Shown here: in pieces, positions 49,103 to 58,524 of the stretch
Numbering within the stretch: position 1 is the stretch's first letter
How the letters are laid out: each line of letters opens with the position of its first letter
Source of the DNA: Mycolicibacterium palauense
GTDB lineage: Bacteria; Actinomycetota; Actinomycetes; Mycobacteriales; Mycobacteriaceae
Reading direction: 5' to 3'
DNA: 64,000 bases
Assembly: GCF_002592005.1 (NCBI RefSeq)
Contig: NZ_NVQF01000007.1
Span: 47,173-111,172 of the forward strand
The notes under the pieces: generated by a model
Seen by the model: the letters and a program-made list of their open reading frames with translations, nothing else
Told to the model about the DNA's origin: nothing
Database searches by the model: none
Made by a program: the position numbers and the translations under genes

Positions 49103-49457
49103 CCACCACCTGAACCCAGTGATACTGCGGGCGCGACCCCGACATCGAGTGCTCGTAATCCCACCTCGGCGGTGAGATCACCTTGTAGGAGAAACCATCG
49201 ATCAGGAGCTGGTCTCCGAACTTGACCTTGATCCCATTGCGCTTGTTGGGGATCCCGATCATTCCCTCAGTGTTCGATGACTCGCCCCTGCGCATCGAAG
49301 GAGACGCAGATAGGCCACCGAGCATGACGCCCTTGACGGTTCCCACGTGGCCGAAACCGTTCGGACCAACCCTGGTGACTTCACCAGACTCGTTGACGGG
49401 ATCTCCATACTTGTCGCGCTTCACCGCGCGATACACCTCGGCCTCGGGGCGACTCAC
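49089..49457 (-). CDS. head-tail connector, 122 aa
   Basis: Beta-rich protein with KVKFGDQLLIDGFSYKVISP, typical of stopper or head-closure proteins. Fourth in the usual order capsid, adaptor, stopper, gp10-like, terminator. Confidence 0.68.
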   Translation of the reverse strand: MSRPEAEVYRAVKRDKYGDPVNESGEVTRVGPNGFGHVGTVKGVMLGGLSASPSMRRGESSNTEGMIGIPNKRNGIKVKFGDQLLIDGFSYKVISPPRWDYEHSMSGSRPQYHWVQVVGGVD

Positions 49458-49936
49458 GAGTGCTCCGATTCCTCCCAGCCGGGATCGCCAGGATTGAAGT
49501 ACGGGATCGCCTTGCCCAAGCCCATGGCCCGGACATAGCCGAGTGTCATGTCAAAATCGTCGCGGTAGGTGCCCTGAGTCCAGAGACCACCGCCAGGACG
49601 GAAACGCCGGAAGTAGGCGTACTCAACGTCCGTAAAGAAGCCCGGGGGATATGCTCGCTGATTCAACGACGCGGACTCGGGGCCCTTTACGTCGTAGATC
49701 ACCTTCCGAGGATTCTCGAACTCGCGCCGCGAGGCGGCGAGCACGATCCCCTTGACAGTCGGTGGGAGATCAGCAGCATCCCGATCGGGCCACATCTTGC
49801 CGGCGATGTCGCGAGCCCACCAGGATGCGTAACGGAGAATCATCTCCGCACGCGACACCTCATCAGTGTCGAACTCTTCGTTCATCCAGGTGGCAAGCTC
49901 TGCGACAGTGGCAAGCTGATCAGCCGAATCAGCCAC
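49454..49936 (-). CDS. head-tail adaptor, 160 aa
   Basis: Helical protein directly after the capsid gene: ATVAELATWMNEEFDTDEVS, RAEMILRYASWWARDIAGKM and VKGIVLAASRREFENPR follow the gp6-like adaptor plan. It attaches to the portal. Confidence 0.75.
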   Translation of the reverse strand: MADSADQLATVAELATWMNEEFDTDEVSRAEMILRYASWWARDIAGKMWPDRDAADLPPTVKGIVLAASRREFENPRKVIYDVKGPESASLNQRAYPPGFFTDVEYAYFRRFRPGGGLWTQGTYRDDFDMTLGYVRAMGLGKAIPYFNPGDPGWEESEHS

Positions 49937-49948
49937 TGCTACCCCCGG

Positions 49949-51100
49949 TTACGCTACGGTCAGTTCCCAAGTCTTGGTCACTCCACCAACCACTGCGGTG
50001 ATGGTGGTGGTGCCAGCGGCAACACCAGTGACAAGACCCGCATCGACAGTCGCCTTGGTCGGATCCGAGGAGTCCCAAGTGGCCTCCCACGCGCGATCGT
50101 CGTCATGGTCATCAATCAGCGTCAGCTGGCGCGTGTTGTTGGCGCCAGCAGCCGCGGTCACAGCCCCGGTGTTACCCAGGTCGGTGCCGGCCGAAGTGAT
50201 TGCCAGCTGCAGACGCGTCGCGCGGACGAAGCCAGGATCGGGATCCACAACAGCCTTGTAGCCGCACCAGGTATCCACCAACGAGCGGTCAGTGGTCAGG
50301 CTCGAGTCGTAGTCACCCAGCCAGCGCAGGGCGACGCCGTTCTCCGAAGCGACAGCCGAAGTGGCCACCACATTTGAGAAAGGCTTGCCGGGAGCGCGGG
50401 TAACCATCACGAAGGCAGTCGGATGGAACAGGAACGCAGCGCCGTGAGGAATCGTGTCGACCACAACAACCTCGTAGTTCGCGATGCGACCGATGCGAGC
50501 AGTCTGCAGACGCGACGCGCCAGGCTCGCCGGCCGAGTCGTAACGCACGAAACGGTCATCGAGAAGCAAAGCCTCTTCCACAGCCGAACCAACCAGCAGG
50601 AAGCGACCCTCGCGGGGAACCTTGGCATCGTTCAGCTGACGGCGGGCACGGATCACGCCGTTGTAGATCGCGTCATCAGCAACCGAAAGGATCTGCTGAT
50701 AAGGCGCATTCTTGATGGTGTCGGCGACGCCGAACTCCAGCTGCTCAGAAACCGAGCGCACCTGGCGTGGAAGAACATCCACTCCGAAGCTGCGCACGTC
50801 GAGCTCGCGCTCTTCGTCGGTCAGGGCGATCAGGTTGTAGACAACATCGGTCAGCTTGACATCGATGGTGGTCTCAGTCAGATCGCTGACCTGCATCAGA
50901 CGGTCAGCGCCAGTGGCACGAAGCTGACGCGTGTGGGCGATGGTCGGCTGCGGGATACGGATGGTGATGGTATCGTTGTGCTTGCCGGCGAAGTCCCCTA
51001 GGCCGTCCTTCCATACGTAGTATGGGAGCACAAGGTCTTCCTGCAGCATGCCGAGGATCGTATTGATGATCGCATTCGGCTTCACAAAGGCGTTTGCCAT
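49949..51100 (-). CDS. major capsid protein, HK97 fold, with C-terminal Ig-like domain
   Basis: 383 aa. FVKPNAIINTILGMLQEDLV start, QLEFGVADTIKNAPYQQIL spine-type helix, then RKLNDAKVPREGRFLLVGSA-type P-domain (QLNDAKVPREGRFLLVGSAV) and IANYEVVVVDTIPHGAAFLF. Residues about 300-383 are a BIG_2 domain (WDSSDPTKATVDAGLVTGVA). The Ig domain would project from the shell. Preceded by a scaffold gene. Confidence 0.9.
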   Translation of the reverse strand: MANAFVKPNAIINTILGMLQEDLVLPYYVWKDGLGDFAGKHNDTITIRIPQPTIAHTRQLRATGADRLMQVSDLTETTIDVKLTDVVYNLIALTDEERELDVRSFGVDVLPRQVRSVSEQLEFGVADTIKNAPYQQILSVADDAIYNGVIRARRQLNDAKVPREGRFLLVGSAVEEALLLDDRFVRYDSAGEPGASRLQTARIGRIANYEVVVVDTIPHGAAFLFHPTAFVMVTRAPGKPFSNVVATSAVASENGVALRWLGDYDSSLTTDRSLVDTWCGYKAVVDPDPGFVRATRLQLAITSAGTDLGNTGAVTAAAGANNTRQLTLIDDHDDDRAWEATWDSSDPTKATVDAGLVTGVAAGTTTITAVVGGVTKTWELTVA

Positions 51101-51135
51101 TTGTTGCTATCCTCTAGGATCGAATTGATGGATTA

Positions 51136-51921
51136 TCAACGGCGCGTAGTCAAGCCGCCGTTCTTGCGGTCCTTGCGAATCTCTTCCAGAATCGACGCTG
51201 CAATCGCGTCGTCACTGTCGTCGTCATCGGGACCGCCACCACCAGGTCGCAGGAAATTGGCCTCGTCCTTGTCGGACTCCCTGGGAGCCTTCGGCTTCGG
51301 TGCCTGCTTGGTGTGAGTACCGCTCTCACTCAGAGCGTCGAGTAGATCAGACATGTTCGTGCGGACAGTGTCCTCGTCACCATCGGTGACAACGAACTTG
51401 AGGAACTTCGCATCCAAGCCAACCTCGTCGGCTAGATTGCGAATCATGGTCTCGCGCTCGGTATTCTGCTTGAATGCAAGGAGTTCAGCGATCTGCTGAT
51501 CCTTGGCAGTCTCACGAGCATCGCGCTTCTCAGCGTCGGTCATCGCAGCCTCTTCAAAAGGCTTCAAGCGCTCGACCTCTGCCTTAAGTGTATCACGTTC
51601 CTGCGTAACCGGATCCAGCTTCGTCCTACGATCACGCGTCAAACGCTCGGTCACCATCTTGTTTCCCCATGCAACAGCGGCGTCCTTATCGGCGAACTTC
51701 CACCATTCAGCCGCCTCTGGAGGGGTGATCTCTGAAGCCGAATCAGGCTCAGCGACAGAGGAAGTCGATGTGCTGGCTGCGTCCCCGCCATCTGGCGATC
51801 CATCGGCTGCACCATCTGGAGCACCACCGATCACAGGCCACACAGGACCGCGGGAAGTCATCCCAAGGGCGCGCATACCGGTAGTTGGGTGAATCGGCAA
51901 AACGGCATCGTCATACATCAC
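51136..51921 (-). CDS. scaffolding protein
   Basis: 261 aa. Pro/Gly/Asp/Ser-rich N-terminus, central coiled coil (VTQERDTLKAEVERLKPFEE ... AELLAFKQNTERETMI) and acidic C-terminus ending in a basic helix KDRKNGGLTTRR. Position upstream of the capsid gene and composition fit a scaffold. Start either Met1 or Met2. Confidence 0.82.
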   Translation of the reverse strand: MMYDDAVLPIHPTTGMRALGMTSRGPVWPVIGGAPDGAADGSPDGGDAASTSTSSVAEPDSASEITPPEAAEWWKFADKDAAVAWGNKMVTERLTRDRRTKLDPVTQERDTLKAEVERLKPFEEAAMTDAEKRDARETAKDQQIAELLAFKQNTERETMIRNLADEVGLDAKFLKFVVTDGDEDTVRTNMSDLLDALSESGTHTKQAPKPKAPRESDKDEANFLRPGGGGPDDDDSDDAIAASILEEIRKDRKNGGLTTRR

Positions 51922-51970
51922 GTAATCTCATTTCTCCGAACGAATTTCGGCTGTTCGTCAACCGCCCTGG

Positions 51971-53068
51971 CTAGGTAGCCAGTGCATCTAGCTGCCCGCG
52001 AGTCCATTCGACCTGCGGGCTGAAAGGGGTAAACCCCTGCTCCTCAAGCGCATTCAATCGCTGCTCTAGGTCAATGCGCGCACTCTGTACGCTGGCGCGC
52101 TCAGCGGTGTAAGGCTCGTACGCCTTGCGGAACTCCTGAATGATCTTGTCGTTCGACTTCCAGTAGTGCTTCCGACTGATGTCGTCCCACATATCTCGGT
52201 AGTACAAAGCCTCAGCGTCCCAAGTTTGTGCATTCGAATACACCGGCCGCAGTTGGCAACGACAGTTGTCATGAACCTTCGCGACATTCGTGTATCCCTT
52301 GGGGAGCTCGCGCGCTTCAGGGTTGGCCTTGAAATCCCTGTCAGCCTTGGTAAGAGTCCCATTCCACTTACGGCGGCCACCCTGGTTGAACGAGTACTTC
52401 CGATAGACAGCCCCGCGCGAGGCGAGGAGCGCGCAGAAGTAGCATGGGTTTCCGTCAGTCACCCGGGCCCAACCAATGAGCCGCTCATCTCGTTCAGCGG
52501 TGCGCCCCATAGCATTGCGCCCGCCGTTCATTGCGTGACGGATTCCAGCACCAGCGCTATTCGCCAACCCCGAGTACATCAAGTCAGATTCCTTGCCCGG
52601 CATCTGCGCCTTGATATTCGAATTGCCCTGGATCGCCAGCGACGTAGAGGCGTCAGCCTCGGGGAATGGATCCAACTCCACCGGCTGCATACCATCGGAT
52701 GGCGCGCTGGGGATGTGGGTAGTCGCGAACCTCACCGCGGGTACACGGCCAGGTGACTCCACGTCGGGAACAATGATGGGCAACGGGTCAGCGGATCCGA
52801 CGCTCGCGAATCGCACGTCCTCGATGAACACGGACGCCACACGCTGACTCTGCAGATATGCGGTCCTGACCAATGGGACTGCCGCGCTCAACCACAGTGG
52901 CGTGCTCAGGTCGAGTTCCTCGAACCGCTGAATCGCCCACACCGGGTATAGCGCAACAGCTAGTGCCGCAGCGATCGAATCCTGATCCTCGCGGTGTAGC
53001 AGAGTTCGATATGCGACGTACGCCTCAAGCGCGGAGAGTCCCTGGTCTTCCTCTACAGGGGCCGTCAT
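51971..53068 (-). CDS. MuF-like head protein
   Basis: 365 aa. The MuF core is at about 200-285: RLIGWARVTDGNPCYFCALL and NVAKVHDNCRCQLRPVY (C-x2-C, then H-x2-C-x-C). No fused protease or toxin domain is seen, and the C-terminus is a coiled coil. Packaged minor head protein. Start overlaps the portal stop. Confidence 0.85.
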   Translation of the reverse strand: MTAPVEEDQGLSALEAYVAYRTLLHREDQDSIAAALAVALYPVWAIQRFEELDLSTPLWLSAAVPLVRTAYLQSQRVASVFIEDVRFASVGSADPLPIIVPDVESPGRVPAVRFATTHIPSAPSDGMQPVELDPFPEADASTSLAIQGNSNIKAQMPGKESDLMYSGLANSAGAGIRHAMNGGRNAMGRTAERDERLIGWARVTDGNPCYFCALLASRGAVYRKYSFNQGGRRKWNGTLTKADRDFKANPEARELPKGYTNVAKVHDNCRCQLRPVYSNAQTWDAEALYYRDMWDDISRKHYWKSNDKIIQEFRKAYEPYTAERASVQSARIDLEQRLNALEEQGFTPFSPQVEWTRGQLDALAT

Positions 53069-54573
53069 GCCGCGGTCTTCGGCTGGCCGGTGTCGTTCCT
53101 GGTCGAAGGAGTGTTGCGGCTGGAGCCAGGTCGGCCGGCATCAGAGCCGCGCCCGAGTGAATCACCAGCAACTGGCTTGACACCCGCCACTTCGCGCAAG
53201 TACTTGTAGACCGGCTCGTCAGATAGGTAGTTGTCCTTCCAGCCCTTGACCTCGGACTGCTCGACACCAGGGATCTTCTCCCAGGCAGCCCACTTCGGAA
53301 CCCCAAGCTGATCCACGATCTTGCCCCACGCATCGGCGAACTGCGCCAGCGATCGCACCTCAACGTCCTGCCAGTGCACGCGTGCATGGAAGTCGTCGGC
53401 ATCCTCGCCACGACCCTCAACGTATGCCGCCAAGCGCATGACCTGTGCATGCGACTCACCCATCACGGTCTGCTTCTCGAACAGGCGCTGGTAGGTCTGC
53501 CGGCGCGCGCCATCCAACGCGTCAGCGGCAACGTTGACCACCTGGCCCAGAAGGTTCGGCGGAAGCTGCATCACGGCAGCGAACGTCTCCAGATCGGCCT
53601 TGTAGGCCGCAATGAAGCCATCCATGGTGGTCTCATCGAGCGTGCCAAACCTGGCCTGCACGTCCGACGCAATGAGGATGTCCTCATTGGAGATACGGAT
53701 CTTGTCCTGCTCAACACCCTCGGGTGTGTCAGCCTGCTCGAGGCCAGTGGCCCACCGCACCTTGAAGCTGTTGAAGTGCTGCACCAGCAGACGATCGAAT
53801 GCCGTCTTGTCGATACGCGCAGCCAAGTCAATGACCGGCTCAACATCTGACCAGCAGCGGCCCTCAAGGTCGATCTGGTTGATATACCGTACGAACGGTG
53901 GCTTACCGTACTTGGTCTCGACCTCTTCACCGACCGAGAACTTGTTGCGAACGCGGGTCAGCTTGATGTAGTTACCGTCAGGTAGCCACCAGCGCCACTG
54001 CCCATTCGGCAGCTTCTCCAGCGCATACTCCGGGTACTCGTCCCCGTACGGATCCTCGTACAGTGCGAACACGCCCATGGGGGAGACGGCGCGCAACACC
54101 GCCATGTCACTGGTCGTGCCCTCGTCGGAATCGACAGTTCCGGACGTGACGCGCACATAGGCGTAGCCGAACGTCATCACAGCACGGTTGATGGCGATCT
54201 GCTGAGACCCCATCTTGTTGCGATTCCAGGTCTCCCAGGACTTCTCGGCGTTCTCAGTCTCGCCGGCCTTGCGATATCCATCCACGATCATCTGCTGCGC
54301 AAACGTGGAGATCATCAACGGAATCCACGGCGTGCGAGCCATCTTCTGCAACACAGCACGCTCAGTGTTCCGCTTCAGCGGCTTCACCTCAGGCTGCTTA
54401 CCGGAGGCCCACAACTCCAGGAATCGGAGCCGGTTCTTCTCGTTCTCAAACTCCGGGTAGACGGTCTTATTGAGGAACTTCTCCAGCTCCTTGCCACGCA
54501 GATCGCCATCCGGGAAAGTGATCGGGGCAGGGGAGTACTCAGGGATGAATGGGTCAAGATTGTTGTAGATCAC
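53065..54573 (-). CDS. portal protein
   Basis: 502 aa. SPP1/gp6-like plan: N-terminal ERAVLQKMARTPWIPLMIST, GYAYVRVTSGTVDSDEGTT clip-side strands, PNLLGQVVNVAADALDGARR (the conserved portal helix; ADALDGAR), and a disordered Ser/Pro-rich C-terminus. Forms the dodecameric DNA channel. Confidence 0.92.
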   Translation of the reverse strand: MIYNNLDPFIPEYSPAPITFPDGDLRGKELEKFLNKTVYPEFENEKNRLRFLELWASGKQPEVKPLKRNTERAVLQKMARTPWIPLMISTFAQQMIVDGYRKAGETENAEKSWETWNRNKMGSQQIAINRAVMTFGYAYVRVTSGTVDSDEGTTSDMAVLRAVSPMGVFALYEDPYGDEYPEYALEKLPNGQWRWWLPDGNYIKLTRVRNKFSVGEEVETKYGKPPFVRYINQIDLEGRCWSDVEPVIDLAARIDKTAFDRLLVQHFNSFKVRWATGLEQADTPEGVEQDKIRISNEDILIASDVQARFGTLDETTMDGFIAAYKADLETFAAVMQLPPNLLGQVVNVAADALDGARRQTYQRLFEKQTVMGESHAQVMRLAAYVEGRGEDADDFHARVHWQDVEVRSLAQFADAWGKIVDQLGVPKWAAWEKIPGVEQSEVKGWKDNYLSDEPVYKYLREVAGVKPVAGDSLGRGSDAGRPGSSRNTPSTRNDTGQPKTAA

Positions 54574-56027
54574 CAGACACGTCCTCCTCGAGGCTTACCC
54601 TCATATGGCTTCTTCTCGGTGAGAGCCTCAGCCCGCTTCATGTTCAAGCCCCACAGGGCGTAACTCACGGCACAGACGCCAGTGATGTCGATAGTTGTGT
54701 CGGCGCGGGCCCAACCCCAGCCGTTGTACTCATCCTCGCCGACCTTGCCGCCGATCATGTACTGGCGAGCACCAGCAAGACCCACCTTCAGGGAGTCATC
54801 CCCTAGATGGACGAGCGTCTCGTCTGTGCAGGAGTCGTAGAAGAATCCAGTGGCCCCCATGATCTCTCGGGTGCCGAACGGGATCACCTCAATGCCAAGC
54901 GCTTCCAGCTCGGGGATCAACGCGCCGGCCCGTCCGCCAGCCTGTACAACCACCGCTAGCGGCTGTTCACTGTTGATGGCCTTGTAGATCGAATCGACAG
55001 CCTCGACACACCACGAGATGCCACGCCCGGACGACTCAACCTCGACCTGCTTGCGGCCGTCAGCTGTGTAGCCGGCGAGAGCGATAGATGCCTTCGATCG
55101 ATCTGGGGCAGCATCGACAGCGAGAACAATGCGAGAGGTGATCTTGGAGTCTGGGTCCTTCAGTGACTCCCACAGATCAGCGTCAATCGGGGCCTTGATC
55201 GAGGCGTCAGCCCACAATCCGAGGCGTTCCCGAGCGAACTTCTTGTCATCGAGCGACCCGCGCTCAACTGATGCGATGTAGTCCTCATCGAGGCGAATGC
55301 CAAGCGCTGGGTTTGCCTTGTACCACTGCTCGCGGTCATCGAGCTTGCACTTCGGATCGGCGCACCACTCGAATAGCGCGATGCGCTCCTCGTGATTCAT
55401 TCCGCGATCCCGGGCGCGCAGCAGCACCTCGGAGTCCTCATCGCCGGTTGAGGATGTGTAAATGACCTGTGGGTTCTTCCGCGCAGACAGCGCAGGGATG
55501 AGTGCGGCCATCATCTCGGGATCCAAATCGTATGCCTCATCGAGGATTACGAGATCACCGGAGAATCCGCGGCCCTGGCCCTTTCCTCGGGCCTTGTAGA
55601 GCAGCCGCGCGCCGTTGTGAAGCTCAATGCCCACGTTTCCATTGCCGGAACGCTTCTGCTTGACATACTTGTCAAGGCCAGGGCATTCCTCAATGATCGC
55701 GCACATGCGCAAGTACGACTCGAACGCTGTATCGAACAGCTGAGCCGTGTGGATGATCAGTTTGGATCCGAACAGGAACAGATGCACCAAGGCCAAAGCC
55801 TCGGTAATCGCCGTCTTTCCATTCTGACGTGGGACCAGGAGTACGGCCTCCATCGAGGCCCACTTGCCAGTTACCGTCTCTCCCAACAAGTCCCGGAGGA
55901 CAAGCTGCTGCCACTCGTCTAGGTAGTAGCCGATGGCGTTGAGGAACGCGATGGCGCGGTCGCCGCGAGAGCGGACATACTCAGGCACCCAGTAATTCGG
56001 GGGTACTTGATTCCCGATTCGTCCCAT
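54570..56027 (-). CDS. terL: terminase, large subunit
   Basis: 485 aa. ATPase: Walker A-like VPRQNGKT at 65-72, Walker B LVILDEAYD at 159-167, coupling motif YTSST near 190. RNase H-like nuclease from about 290 (IVLAVDAAPDRSKASIALAG, first Asp). It packages DNA at the portal. Type resembles HK97/phiC31-like TerL. Confidence 0.96.
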   Translation of the reverse strand: MGRIGNQVPPNYWVPEYVRSRGDRAIAFLNAIGYYLDEWQQLVLRDLLGETVTGKWASMEAVLLVPRQNGKTAITEALALVHLFLFGSKLIIHTAQLFDTAFESYLRMCAIIEECPGLDKYVKQKRSGNGNVGIELHNGARLLYKARGKGQGRGFSGDLVILDEAYDLDPEMMAALIPALSARKNPQVIYTSSTGDEDSEVLLRARDRGMNHEERIALFEWCADPKCKLDDREQWYKANPALGIRLDEDYIASVERGSLDDKKFARERLGLWADASIKAPIDADLWESLKDPDSKITSRIVLAVDAAPDRSKASIALAGYTADGRKQVEVESSGRGISWCVEAVDSIYKAINSEQPLAVVVQAGGRAGALIPELEALGIEVIPFGTREIMGATGFFYDSCTDETLVHLGDDSLKVGLAGARQYMIGGKVGEDEYNGWGWARADTTIDITGVCAVSYALWGLNMKRAEALTEKKPYEGKPRGGRVW

Positions 56028-56051
56028 AGGGCGAACCGTCCGTTTCTTGGA

Positions 56052-56453
56052 TTACTCCGGAAGCGCGAAGTTAGCGATCAACTTGTCCAGCGTGGACTGG
56101 CCTTCCGTACCTGCCTCGGTATTGCCGAGTTTCAACTGCGCCAACAACTGACGCAGAGCGAGCCGCTGCTGGCGGATCTCGCTGATGATGGGGTTAACCA
56201 CCAGATGCACCTCGGCGACTTCCATGCCGCCAGTGCTCACCTGAAGTGCGGTAGCGATGTCGTCGGACAACTTAATCCACTCAGTGGACTTGCCCTTCAG
56301 CATTCCGCTCAGGCGCTCGATGATGTCTGCGGTCCTGCATGCCTCAGCTAGGATGAAGTAACCGGCCGCATCAAACTCGGTTGACTCAGTAACGTCATCC
56401 CACAGCTTCTTACCCCAGGGGTTAAGCCCCTTTGGTGGCTGCGGCTCCGACAT
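56052..56453 (-). CDS. terminase, small subunit-like (P27 family)
   Basis: 133 aa helical protein: LNPWGKKLWDDVTESTEFDA, FILAEACRTADIIERLSGML, and LALRQLLAQLKLG. This order matches P27-type small terminases next to terL. Binds the packaging site. Confidence 0.8.
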   Translation of the reverse strand: MSEPQPPKGLNPWGKKLWDDVTESTEFDAAGYFILAEACRTADIIERLSGMLKGKSTEWIKLSDDIATALQVSTGGMEVAEVHLVVNPIISEIRQQRLALRQLLAQLKLGNTEAGTEGQSTLDKLIANFALPE

Positions 56454-56709
56454 TCATCATCTCCCGATACCAGGACCAGTGAGTGTCCTGTGCGTGTTCC
56501 CAGCCCGCGATGAGGCGGTGCAGCTGATAGTCCGGGGTCCGGTACTGGTCAGTCGCACACTTACGCTCATCCTCGGCCTGTAGCGAGTAGAGGCGCTGAA
56601 GCTCAGCAACATCAGCTGCGATGCATCCCTTGACATCCTCGAGCGACAGGCGGCCCTTCCAGATGGGCTTGACCTTCTCTGTGTCGAACGAAACGGATGG
56701 AGCGGGCAT
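56422..56709 (-). CDS. hypothetical protein, first late gene, 95 aa
   Basis: LEDVKGCIAADVAELQRLYS and KCATDQYRTPDYQLHRLIAG, with Trp-rich C-terminus. Unknown role; overlaps the small terminase gene by 32 bases. Driven by the TTGCTGATATACTGTA promoter. Confidence 0.7.
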   Translation of the reverse strand: MPAPSVSFDTEKVKPIWKGRLSLEDVKGCIAADVAELQRLYSLQAEDERKCATDQYRTPDYQLHRLIAGWEHAQDTHWSWYREMMNVGAAATKGA

Positions 56710-56726
56710 ACTTCAGACCTCCCTGG

Positions 56727-56743
56727 CTACAGTATATCAGCAA
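56727..56743 (-). promoter_or_regulatory. late operon promoter, TTGCTGATAYACTGTA family
   Basis: TTTGCTGATATACTGTAG leftward with TATACT at 56736-56731, about 20 bases before the first late gene. The same 16-base string occurs at 60,383-60,399 with one base changed. Confidence 0.7.
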
Positions 56744-56768
56744 ACACGTTAGATGTGCTTTCAAAGAT

Positions 56769-56800
56769 CCTGTTTCACACCACAAGTCGTCTCGTAATGT
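56769..56800 (+). promoter_or_regulatory. promoter of the right-end operon, CCTGTTTCAC family
   Basis: CCTGTTTCACAC rightward, 16-base spacer after TTTCAC, TAATGT at 56795-56800. The start at 56856 follows about 50 bases on, after GGAGGA. A weaker repeat ACCTGTTCCAC lies at 56,836. Confidence 0.75.
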
Positions 56801-56855
56801 GACTCCACGAGAGCGTATGAGGAACACAGCCACATACCTGTTCCACGGAGGATGA

Positions 56856-57110
56856 GTGCGCGGATACCTAGACCAGAAACACCACGTCAGTGTCAAACAC
56901 TGGGCGGTATCGAAGGTGACGAACAACCTAGGCGACTGGGATGAACGGCTCGTGGTCCCAGAGGGGATGCACTGGATCGTGATACCACCGTTCGGGACCT
57001 GTTTCTCCCCGGACGTTGAGTGGTTCCCGACCGGCAGCCGAGCGCACGCATACCTTCAGTCCATGAAGAACGACCTCGACCTGAATCCGATTGGAGCTCA
57101 AGCGAAGTGA
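56856..57110 (+). CDS. hypothetical protein, 84 aa
   Basis: GTG start with GGAGGA eight bases upstream. Strand-rich (RLVVPEGMHWIVIPPFGTCF). No family recognised. First gene of the right-end operon. Confidence 0.72.
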   Translation: MRGYLDQKHHVSVKHWAVSKVTNNLGDWDERLVVPEGMHWIVIPPFGTCFSPDVEWFPTGSRAHAYLQSMKNDLDLNPIGAQAK

Positions 57111-57625
57111 TAGGCGAGAACTTTCTCGATTTCAAAGCTTCAAATTTTGTCGATGTCAAAGCTTCATACGTCGAGAACTGCCTGGAGCCGCAAGTCGTTC
57201 GGCTGCGAGCACGATCCGCTCTGCGCACCAAGACATTCGACACGCTAGTAGGGCGAGGAATGTCCGGTACGCTCCCACTCATGGCGACGGCAATGTCGCT
57301 CAAGGTGAACATGCTGGCAATCCGCAAGACTGGCACACAGTCACACTCGAACGGACTCGGCGAGGGCCGTCTCGGACTGCAGTGGGTCTTCTTCGATGAC
57401 TTCATCTCCAGCGGAGCGACATTCGTTGAAGTGCACAAGGCGGTCAGCGCAATCGCCAAGCGAAACAAGTTCAAGACCGAGTGCGTCGGCGCGTTCCTGT
57501 ACGAGGCGAAGCCACGGAACCGGTTCAAGACGATCGAGGACCTTCGTCACGGCTACTGCCGCATCGGGAACTACCTGTCCGACCTGGAGAAAGCGCAGAC
57601 GAAGAAGTGGACCGTGGCAGCATGA
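57107..57625 (+). CDS. phosphoribosyltransferase-like protein
   Basis: 172 aa from GTG 57107 overlapping the previous stop. VFFDDFISSGATFVEVH at 94-110 is the PRPP-binding loop (hydrophobic run, two acids, then SSGAT). The family moves ribosyl-phosphate between PRPP and a base. It lacks the extras of known purine or pyrimidine enzymes, so the base is unknown. Confidence 0.82.
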   Translation: MIGENFLDFKASNFVDVKASYVENCLEPQVVRLRARSALRTKTFDTLVGRGMSGTLPLMATAMSLKVNMLAIRKTGTQSHSNGLGEGRLGLQWVFFDDFISSGATFVEVHKAVSAIAKRNKFKTECVGAFLYEAKPRNRFKTIEDLRHGYCRIGNYLSDLEKAQTKKWTVAA

Positions 57626-57879
57626 CGACGAAAGTCGACGCACCCAATGGGACGACGTGGCAAATCACAGTGCCTGATGCCACAACGATCACCGTCTGTT
57701 TGGTAGACCAAACGTATTCCCCGCTGTGTGGAGTCATAGCCAGAGACACAATCGGAGTCGGCGCAGCAGACAGCGATGACAGAGTTCGACTCGCGATCGC
57801 ATCCGCACAACTGCGGATGGTGCACAGGTACTACAGGAAACGGCGACTTCAGAAGCTGGTGAAGGAGTTCACCGAGTGA
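57622..57879 (+). CDS. hypothetical protein, 85 aa
   Basis: ATG 57622 overlaps the previous stop. N-half strands (TWQITVPDATTITVCLVDQT), C-half basic helix (MVHRYYRKRRLQKLVKEF). Unknown. Confidence 0.68.
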   Translation: MTTKVDAPNGTTWQITVPDATTITVCLVDQTYSPLCGVIARDTIGVGAADSDDRVRLAIASAQLRMVHRYYRKRRLQKLVKEFTE

Positions 57880-58121
57880 AATGGATCAACGTCTCTGACG
57901 AGAACCCCGGATTCAGCGCCTACTACGCGAAGCCAGACGACAATCGCCTCTACGTCATCCGCCGCAAGAAGCCGACCGAAACCTACAAGTCGGTCATCTG
58001 GCGACTCTTCACCCGATCAGGCGGCGAACCGCTGCGCGTCATCTACACGTCGCAGACGTTGAAGCAGGCGAAGGCATTCGCCGACGAACTAGAGAAAGCA
58101 AGGGAAGGTGAGTCCGCGTGA
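57876..58121 (+). CDS. hypothetical basic protein, 81 aa
   Basis: GTGA-coupled. NRLYVIRRKKPTETYKSVIW and a C-terminal helix LKQAKAFADELEKAREG. Unknown. Confidence 0.68.
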   Translation: MKWINVSDENPGFSAYYAKPDDNRLYVIRRKKPTETYKSVIWRLFTRSGGEPLRVIYTSQTLKQAKAFADELEKAREGESA

Positions 58122-58354
58122 GCTACAAGCTTCCAGACAAGGAGATCGAGAAGATCCTCCGAATCGTCAAGACCAACTGTCAGATCCACATCGAGAACGT
58201 CAAGCGACTACCGCAAGACGCAGGAGATGAGAGCAGCTGGCACAGTCTCACATGCCGGGACTCTGTCATCAGTCACCTCACCTCCGCGATCGACGCGCTG
58301 GACCTGTATGCCATGCAGCGTGGAGTCGAGATCCTGAGGACGATGCCCACATGA
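58118..58354 (+). CDS. hypothetical helical protein, 78 aa
   Basis: GTG start coupled to the upstream gene. DKEIEKILRIVKTNCQIHIE and SVISHLTSAIDALDLYAMQR: two amphipathic helices. Unknown. Confidence 0.66.
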   Translation: MSYKLPDKEIEKILRIVKTNCQIHIENVKRLPQDAGDESSWHSLTCRDSVISHLTSAIDALDLYAMQRGVEILRTMPT

Positions 58355-58524
58355 TGCCAGTCATCTGCCCAGCCTGCCTCACCCTAATCGGCTACGGCAC
58401 AGAGGAGACGGCCCCCATGTACGCAGCGAGCCACACACCACTGTGTACGGCGACCGATGACGAGCGGGAGGCCGCCGCCATGAACATGCGATTCAAGACG
58501 ATCATCAGCGGACTCAACCTGTGA
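58351..58524 (+). CDS. small CxxC protein, 57 aa
   Basis: MMPVICPACLTLIGYG gives one CPAC knuckle, and a later HTPLC could complete a metal site. ATG overlaps the upstream stop. Unknown. Confidence 0.6.
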   Translation: MMPVICPACLTLIGYGTEETAPMYAASHTPLCTATDDEREAAAMNMRFKTIISGLNL

